This document shows positions 1 through 5,300 of a stretch of 5,570 nt of DNA, piece by piece (the stretch's first letter is position 1; the number at the start of each line of letters is the position of its first letter). The notes beneath the pieces are model-generated. The model was not told where the DNA came from. It searched no databases and worked only from the letters and a program-made list of their open reading frames with translations. The position numbers were made by a program, and so were the translations under genes. Location: assembly GCA_002392545.1 (NCBI GenBank), contig DGHF01000246.1, positions 1 through 5,570 on the forward strand. The letters run 5' to 3'. This stretch comes from Ruminococcus sp. UBA3855. GTDB lineage: Bacteria; Bacillota; Clostridia; Oscillospirales; Ruminococcaceae.

Positions 1-490
1 CCATGAGATTGGTGTAGCTGACCTGCAATTTTGTAGTTTGATTCCAACATTCACCGCTGACTGCTCCGAAAAAAAGCCCTGAAATTCTGCGGTTATCATC
101 ATTCATGCAGTTCTGCGAAATGACAGATTGAACAATGTCACTGTATTTTGTCGGTGAAGTTGCTGAATATGTCGGATAAATAATCCTGCGTTCAAGCAGA
201 CACATCAGAAATCTGCCTGAAACTGTCAGATAGTCGCCATTTTCGGCATCTGTATCTATTTTGACAGACTCGATAATGCCGAAATGCTGATTGTCATCAT
301 CTCTGCCGATGACTCTTCCTGTTCTGAATATTTCAATATTCTGCGGATTTGCCGCAATATACACCTCAAATGCTCCGCACTGATAGCATTCAATATCCCA
401 CAAAAGGGACGAAAAACTGTCGCAGACAGCCTCCAGTGTTATCGAAACAGAATCGGCATCAGCAGTCATTTTATAAACTTCAATCTGCAA
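1..490 (-). CDS. ReqiPepy6 Gp37-like tail protein, N-terminal part (3' end outside window)
   Basis: Partial gene of 163 codons, open to the left edge, so the C-terminus is missing. The product belongs to the siphovirus ReqiPepy6 Gp37-like family, encoded just after Dit in many Bacillota phages and presumed to be a tail-tip or baseplate component. Evidence seen: an N-terminus of the form QIEVYK, then SSLLWDIECYQCGAFEVYI (about residues 27-45), the FRTGRVIGRDDDN stretch, and the hallmark TVSGRFLMCLLERRIIYP (about 89-106). This matches the family pattern of GAFE-Y, an 'IIE...I.TD.E.GDYL.VSGR' core and an L..RRI motif. I chose the TTG at 490-488 as start. It lies three bases past the Dit stop (TAG, 495-493), has a GGGGGTG Shine-Dalgarno five bases upstream, and keeps the conserved beta-strand start. 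The first in-frame ATG (469-467) would remove that strand and has a poorer context. The gene is probably translationally coupled to Dit. The family call is from memory of its motifs; the exact role within the tip is inferred. Confidence 0.82.
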   Translation of the reverse strand, partial: MQIEVYKMTADADSVSITLEAVCDSFSSLLWDIECYQCGAFEVYIAANPQNIEIFRTGRVIGRDDDNQHFGIIESVKIDTDAENGDYLTVSGRFLMCLLERRIIYPTYSATSPTKYSDIVQSVISQNCMNDDNRRISGLFFGAVSGECWNQTTKLQVSYTNLM

Positions 491-492
491 AA

Positions 493-1359
493 CTACACCC
501 CCAGATAAGCATTTGTGTGTTCAATGCGGACTTTCAGATTTTTCAGTCCGTCAGCCGCACGGAGATAAAAACGATTCGTTCCTTCTCTCAGTAGTAGCCA
601 CGTTGAACCGGAAACAAGGCGGTTGATGATATTGGTCTTGACTCCGCCACGCTCTAAAATAACAGTTTTATTGCCTGTTTTGGTCGTGACCGTGATAATA
701 TCTCCGTTCAGAATTTCGCCGATAATTTGCAGATATTCGTCTGTATCTGCATTGTAGATGGTCGGAGAAACAGCCGCAATTTCGGAAGAGGAGCTTGCTT
801 CAATGACGATTGTGAAGCCGATTTCATCGCCGTCATTCTCGATAATCATTGTGTTCTGTGTGTTGTACCTGCCAATAGGGAACGGCTTGTCATTCTCCGG
901 AAACGGAAAGTGAAAAGCCCCCATAATCTGCGAATACAGCACCATTTCTGAATTTACGGAATACCAATAAATATCAGGACAAAGGATAGAAATTTGTCCA
1001 TTTGTCAGTTCCTCAAAATTATTGACTTCGCAGGTTTCCACATAGCCCTCTGCATACACGTCAATATTGGCAGTCGAGTAGTAAATTTTGATGTATCTTG
1101 ACGGCTTCACAACTTTGTAGAGCAGGTGTCGCCTTCGTTCAATATTGACACCTCTCATTTCAAAGTGAATGACGATATTCCTTTTCTCGATAAACGCATT
1201 GTTCAGATAACTGCCGTTCATGCCAGCGTAGGAAGAAGTACTGACTGTTCCGGCAGGCGGATTCAAGCCCTCAATTTTTGAAATCATGTAGCGGTTTGCA
1301 GTTGTCGTCATGTCGATTCTGTCACCGTTTTCATTTTCGAGTATCAATTTGAAAAACAT
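493..1359 (-). CDS. dit: Distal tail protein (Dit / Sipho_tail family)
   Basis: 288-residue protein of the phage distal tail (Dit) family, the hexameric hub joining the tail tube to the tip or baseplate in siphoviruses. The N-terminal half shows the Sipho_tail pattern: FFKLILENENGDRIDM (about 2-17), then the segment around YMISKIEGLNPP (24-35), a GMNGSYLNNAFIEKRNIVIHF strand pair (about 46-66), the basic helix NIERRRHLLYKVV (72-84), and the CEVNNFEELTNGQISILCPDIYWYS stretch (about 110-134) with the typical Q-I-S-I-x-C-P-D-P/I-Y-W pattern. The C-terminal half is beta-rich and ends with LREGTNRFYLRAADG followed by LKVRI, like the galectin-type C-terminal domain. I chose ATG 1359-1357: AAGGTGGG lies six bases upstream and the protein begins at the conserved strand. 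A longer reading from 1458 would add 33 hydrophobic residues and run through the promoter region of the neighbouring hydrolase. The next tail gene starts three bases after the stop. The upstream neighbour in the operon should be the TMP, but a reversed hydrolase gene intervenes. Confidence 0.85.
   Translation of the reverse strand: MFFKLILENENGDRIDMTTTANRYMISKIEGLNPPAGTVSTSSYAGMNGSYLNNAFIEKRNIVIHFEMRGVNIERRRHLLYKVVKPSRYIKIYYSTANIDVYAEGYVETCEVNNFEELTNGQISILCPDIYWYSVNSEMVLYSQIMGAFHFPFPENDKPFPIGRYNTQNTMIIENDGDEIGFTIVIEASSSSEIAAVSPTIYNADTDEYLQIIGEILNGDIITVTTKTGNKTVILERGGVKTNIINRLVSGSTWLLLREGTNRFYLRAADGLKNLKVRIEHTNAYLGV
496..502 (-). promoter_or_regulatory. Shine-Dalgarno site for the Gp37-like gene, inside the end of dit
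   Basis: On the minus strand the last Dit codons read CTG GGG GTG TAG. The GGGGGTG in them lies five bases before a TTG that opens the next tail gene. This purine-rich run is what favours the non-ATG start. It also means that ribosomes finishing Dit pass over the ribosome binding site of the next gene, consistent with coupled translation. Confidence 0.6.
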
Positions 1360-1365
1360 GAGAAT

Positions 1366-1373
1366 CCCACCTT
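1366..1373 (-). promoter_or_regulatory. Shine-Dalgarno site of dit (AAGGTGGG)
   Basis: Minus-strand AAGGTGGG followed by a six-base spacer (ATTCTC) and the ATG at 1359. It settles the start of dit in favour of 1359 over the longer 1458 reading. Its upstream edge (1372-1373) overlaps the -35 hexamer of the oppositely oriented hydrolase promoter. Confidence 0.8.
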
Positions 1374-1400
1374 GTTTTTTTGATGTGGATATGCTATAAT
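1372..1400 (+). promoter_or_regulatory. Sigma-A/sigma-70 type promoter of the hydrolase gene
   Basis: TTGTTT (1372-1377) and TATAAT (1395-1400) are separated by exactly 17 bases. The -10 is a perfect consensus hexamer and carries an extended TG at 1392-1393 (TGcTATAAT). Predicted transcription start is near 1407, giving a leader of about 50 bases to the chosen start codon. This is the only consensus-quality promoter I find in the window. It reads away from the tail operon, so it would let the hydrolase be expressed independently of lytic transcription. Confidence 0.8.
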
Positions 1401-1406
1401 AGGAAA

Positions 1407-1426
1407 AGTGAACTGTACAGAACACT
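1407..1426 (+). promoter_or_regulatory. Operator-like inverted repeat at the hydrolase transcription start
   Basis: The bases form the interrupted dyad AGTGnnCTGTACAGnnCACT, with a perfect 8-bp palindromic core (CTGTACAG, 1413-1420) and matching AGTG/CACT outer arms; only the aa/aa pairs break symmetry. It starts at the predicted +1, seven bases downstream of the -10, where a bound repressor would block initiation. The regulator is unknown. The site also reads as a direct repeat GAAC-TGTACA-GAAC, so the symmetry could be partly coincidental. It does not match the Bacillus-type LexA box (GAAC-N4-GTTC). Confidence 0.4.
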
Positions 1427-1443
1427 GCACTAAATAGAAATAT

Positions 1444-1447
1444 GGAG
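1444..1447 (+). promoter_or_regulatory. Shine-Dalgarno site (GGAG) that places the hydrolase start at 1457
   Basis: GGAG lies nine bases before the ATG at 1457. The earlier in-frame ATG at 1442 overlaps this same GGAG and has no purine-rich site of its own upstream (the preceding bases are ACTAAATAGAAAT). This makes 1457 the better start, giving a protein that begins MKNG. Confidence 0.55.
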
Positions 1448-1456
1448 AAACTGGGC

Positions 1457-2254
1457 ATGAAAAACGGATGTGTTACAATTAACGATACTGATATGTACTA
1501 TGTTTCCTTTGGGCATGGCAGAAAGAATTTGACTGTGCTGCCCGGATTATCAGACGGACTTGCAACTGTTAAGGGAAAAGCACTGCTGCTGGCAGCACCA
1601 TACAGAAGGTTTCTGAACAATTATACAGTATATATGTTCAGTCGAAAAAACAAGATGCCAGAAGGATACACAATACAGCAAATGGCAGATGATCAGGCAG
1701 CAGCTATGAAGATACTGGGCATCACGAAATCGGCAGTGCTTGGTGTGTCACAAGGAGGCATGATAGCACAGTATCTTGCAGTGGATTATCCTGAAATAGT
1801 TGAAAAACTGATTCTTGCTGTTACAGCACCCTATGCAAATCATGTGGTAAAAGATGCGGTAGGTTCATGGATTGAAATGGCAAAAAAAGGAGACCATAAA
1901 TCTCTTATGCTGGATACAGCAGAGAGAATGTATTCAGACACATACCTTGAAAAGAACCGCTGGGCTTTTCCTTTGACAATAAAACTTACCAAACCGGAAA
2001 GCTATGAACGTTTTTTCAGAAACGCATATGCAATACTGGATTTTGATGTGCGTGACGAACTGTCTAAGATAAGCTGTCCGACCTTTATTATCGCTGGAGA
2101 TGATGATAATACTGTAGGAAATGAAGCACCTCATGAACTGAATCAACTTATTTCTAACAGCAAATTATTTATTTATCAAGGTCTTGGACATGGTGCTTTT
2201 GAAGAAGCACCAGACTTCTATAAAAAAGTATATGAGTTTTGTGAAGCAAAGTAA
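1457..2254 (+). CDS. Alpha/beta-fold hydrolase, probable phage cargo (moron) gene
   Basis: 265-residue single-domain alpha/beta hydrolase, a normal length for the superfamily; an upstream ATG at 1442 would add five residues. The full triad is visible: nucleophile elbow GVSQGG (Ser98), acid in IIAGDDDNTVG (best candidate Asp217), and base in GLGHGAFEE (His245). The oxyanion-loop region reads LPGLSDG (about 28-34), in place of the usual H-G. A lid-like region covers about 126-190. There is no signal peptide or membrane segment, so it should be cytosolic. The substrate cannot be read from sequence; esterase, lactonase and peptidase activities are all possible within this fold. It is oriented against the tail genes, between TMP and Dit, with its own promoter and a hairpin after it. 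That implies expression in the lysogen and a benefit to the host or prophage rather than a virion role. The alternatives, a residual host gene or a lytic-phase enzyme, fit the context less well. The fold and triad are secure; the cargo role is inferred. Confidence 0.93.
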   Translation: MKNGCVTINDTDMYYVSFGHGRKNLTVLPGLSDGLATVKGKALLLAAPYRRFLNNYTVYMFSRKNKMPEGYTIQQMADDQAAAMKILGITKSAVLGVSQGGMIAQYLAVDYPEIVEKLILAVTAPYANHVVKDAVGSWIEMAKKGDHKSLMLDTAERMYSDTYLEKNRWAFPLTIKLTKPESYERFFRNAYAILDFDVRDELSKISCPTFIIAGDDDNTVGNEAPHELNQLISNSKLFIYQGLGHGAFEEAPDFYKKVYEFCEAK

Positions 2255-2280
2255 CAAATGCTGATTTATCGTAGTATGTA

Positions 2281-2304
2281 AAGGGCAGGAATACTCCTGC
2301 CCTT
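2281..2304. terminator. Hairpin between convergent hydrolase and TMP genes, probable bidirectional terminator
   Basis: A perfect 10-bp stem, AAGGGCAGGA (2281-2290) and TCCTGCCCTT (2295-2304), closes a 4-base loop (ATAC). It begins 26 bases after the hydrolase stop on the plus strand and directly abuts the TMP stop codon (TAG, 2307-2305) on the minus strand, so it can act for both genes. The tail of T is short on both sides (TTCTATAC on plus, TTTACATAC on minus). Intrinsic termination may therefore be partial, which matters because dit lies downstream of it in the minus direction. It is the only strong hairpin I see in the non-coding gaps. Confidence 0.7.
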
Positions 2305-5300
2305 CTATACATTCAGTGCATTTCTTGTCAGGCGGTAAATTTCCAGCCTTGACTGTGCTTTCGGAGAATTGTTCGTCTGGTGAATGGTCTTGCTGTTGTC
2401 AGTAGAATAGTAGTTATTGACAACTGCCGCAGGCTGTGTTTCGCCACGGAGCAGAGCCGCACTGTTATTTAATGTATAATTCAAATCGCTGTCCAGTGTG
2501 AGCGTCATTGCATCAGCAACACCCTTGACGGCTTTTTCGACCACTTTCTGATTCTGTCTGATACCTTTTGCCAGACCTTCCATGAAATCAGGCATCCAGC
2601 TTTCAAATTCTGCCAGAGGTCCTTTCTCAGGCACGGAAAAATGCAGATATTCCCAGATGGCATTTGCAACATCAGCGACAGCATTCACAACATCCCAGTA
2701 CATCCAGTTGATGCCGTTGACGAGATTCTGCATCAGGTCACGACCCCAGCCCCATGAAGAATTAACTTTATCCATAACACTGTTATGAATACCGTTCACA
2801 GCTTCCTGCACTTTGTCACGGACGGTCTGGATTTTTTCACTTGTGCCGCTGCTGATATTGTTCCAGATGTCAAAGACAGAATTTTTGACTTTGTCCATCA
2901 TACTGTCAATAGTGTCAGAAATATTCTGCCATGCATTTTTAATTGTAATTTTTAAGTTTTCGGATACATTGCCGACATTTTCTGAAACGCTATTCCATGC
3001 ATCATCTGTTGTTTTCCTGATATTTTCAAGGGCTGTTCCGACTGCTGTGCCGGTCTGATTCCAGACAGTTTCCACTGTTGTGAAAACAAATTTCATAGAA
3101 TCCATGATGATTCCGCCGATGTCCTCAAACACAAAAACTATCGGTTCACGCAGTTTTTCAGCAATTGAATCTGTAAAATAAACGACTGCTTCTTCCACAA
3201 GATACTGGCTGTCAGAAATTCCGTCAGCAAGCCCCTGCATGAAGTCCGGCATCCAGCTTTCAAAAGTCGCAAGAGGACCTTTTTCGGGAACAGTGAAGTG
3301 CAGATACTCCCAGATTCCGTTGGCAACATTGGCGGCAGCATTCACAACATCCCAGTACATCCAGTTAATGCCGTTGGCGAGGTTCTGCATCAGGTCATGC
3401 CCCCACCACCATGAAGAGTCTACTTTTTCCTTCACACGGGTGTGAATGTAATTCATCGCATCACGGACTTTATCGTGTGCATCCCAGAATTTATTGTCAA
3501 CACCGTTCGCAAGGTTCTGCATGAAGTCACGACCCCAGCCCCACGAAGAATTGACCTTTTCGATGACTCTCTCCTGAATGGCATTCATTGCATCACGGAC
3601 TTTATCATGCACAGCCCACACTTTGTCATTGATACCGTTTTTCATATTCTCCCAGATTTCAAGAACAGAATTTTTAATGGCATTATTGATATTAGAAATA
3701 GTGTTTTTTGATTCATTCCACGATGATGAAATGTTATTTTTAACTGCGTTCAGGATGTCAGAAATCATTCTGCTGATGCTGTCCCACGAATCTTTAGTCT
3801 CGTTTTTAATTGATGTATAAGTTGCTGTGATAAATGATTGTATGGTTTTCAATACTTCTGTAATATTGGACTGTACGGATTTCAGCGATTTCGAGGTAAG
3901 ATTGGAAATATCATTCATGCTGGAATTGACAGCCGAATAAATCGCTTTCAGCGTTTTGTCCGTCAGGCTTTTGACAGCATTCAGCACAGAAGTTAAGTTC
4001 TTCTGAATGGAAGACAAATTTTTAGAAATTGTATCAGTGACGGATTTCCAAGTGCTGTTCGTCAGTGAATTGATTGTCGTCCAGACCACATTGACAGTTT
4101 TCTGAATATTGCTTAAACTCTGCGAAATTGCTGAAAAAATGCCGTTCCAAACCGTTAAAGTCTGAGAAGAAATATTATTCTGTGCAGACAAAATAATTTC
4201 ACTGACAGCAGCCCAGATGGAAGTAACACAAGCCTGCACTCCGGAAAGAGCCGAGCTGATAATTTCAGAAATGCCCGTCCAGCTTTCAGCGACAATATTT
4301 CTGATATTTTCAAGAGCCGTTCTGATTGTCGCACCTGCCTGATTCCAGACATCAGTAATTGTTGTGAAAATGATTTCCATGAAGTTTTTAACGCTTTCAG
4401 AAATCACTTCCCAAGCCTGTGCCAGAGCTTCTTTAATTTTCTCCATGACAGAGGTTGTGAACTGAATCAGCGTTTCTTCCACAATGCCCTGACTGCTCGT
4501 GATACCATCAGCCAAGCCCTGCATAAAATCGGGCATCCAGCTCTCGAAATCTGTCAGAGGTCCTTTGTCTGGCACGGAAAAATGCAGAAATTCTCTGATA
4601 GTATCGGCAACGCCCGTCACCGCATCAGCGACATTTCCGATACAGTTTCTGATGCCGTTCACGATATTATCAATGATATCAGCACCCCACTGCCATGCCT
4701 CACCTGCGAGATTTTTCACAAAATCCACAGCAACATTGAAGCCGTTCACGATAGTGTCTTTGATGCCTGTAATCGTGCTTGAAATTGCTGATTTGATGTT
4801 TTCCCAGATAGCCGAAACGGTCGTTTGGATGACAGTCATTACGTTTTCGATTGTAGCTTTGATGTTGTTCCAAATCGAAGATACAGCCATGAAAATTGCA
4901 TTCAGTACATTGGAAACTGCCGTGCTGATGCTGTTCCATACATTTGAAATAACCGTAAAGACAGCGTTTAAAATCTGCGAAATAAAGCCTGAAATCGTGT
5001 TCCAGACTGTAGAAACTACATTCCAGATGGCATTCAGAACCGTTGTGATGGTGTTGACATAATTGTTCCAAGCTGTCACAATGAAGTTCCAGATAGTGTT
5101 CAGAACTTCCGAAATGAAACCGGAAACAGCATTCCACACAGTTGTGATAACATTATGAATCGCATCGAGAACAGCAGAAATTGCATCAGCAATACCATTC
5201 CAGACAGTTTCAAATGTATTTTTGATACCTTCCAGAATTGGCGTAATAAAGCCAACAATCGCATTCCAGACTGCCGAAATTTTCTCTGAAATCCAGTCCA

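Noticed and set aside
1442..1456. Earlier ATG for the hydrolase at 1442
   Set aside because: No purine-rich site precedes it, and GGAG within it is properly placed for the ATG at 1457. The difference is only five residues, so this is a preference and not a proof.
1360..1458. N-terminal extension of Dit from 1458 (33 extra hydrophobic residues, resembling a signal peptide)
   Set aside because: It crosses the hydrolase promoter and lacks a ribosome site, while the ATG at 1359 has a good AAGGTGGG and matches the conserved start. Dit proteins are not secreted.
1372..2304. Insertion sequence or transposon as carrier of the hydrolase
   Set aside because: No transposase, no terminal inverted repeats and no target-site duplication are visible at the edges. 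Both flanking genes are intact.
2255..2304. Small RNA gene in the convergent gap
   Set aside because: Only the short terminator-like hairpin is present; there is no promoter or further structure in 50 bases.
3442..3820. Plus-strand open frames opposite the middle of TMP
   Set aside because: They are complementary to the 132-bp tandem repeat and array 2; no start signal and no family resemblance.
4499..5062. Long plus-strand open frame (187 codons) opposite the tape measure gene
   Set aside because: It is antisense to the regular 66-bp repeats of the TMP, whose codon bias leaves this frame open. The protein is a low-complexity mirror of the repeats, with no ribosome site or recognisable family.
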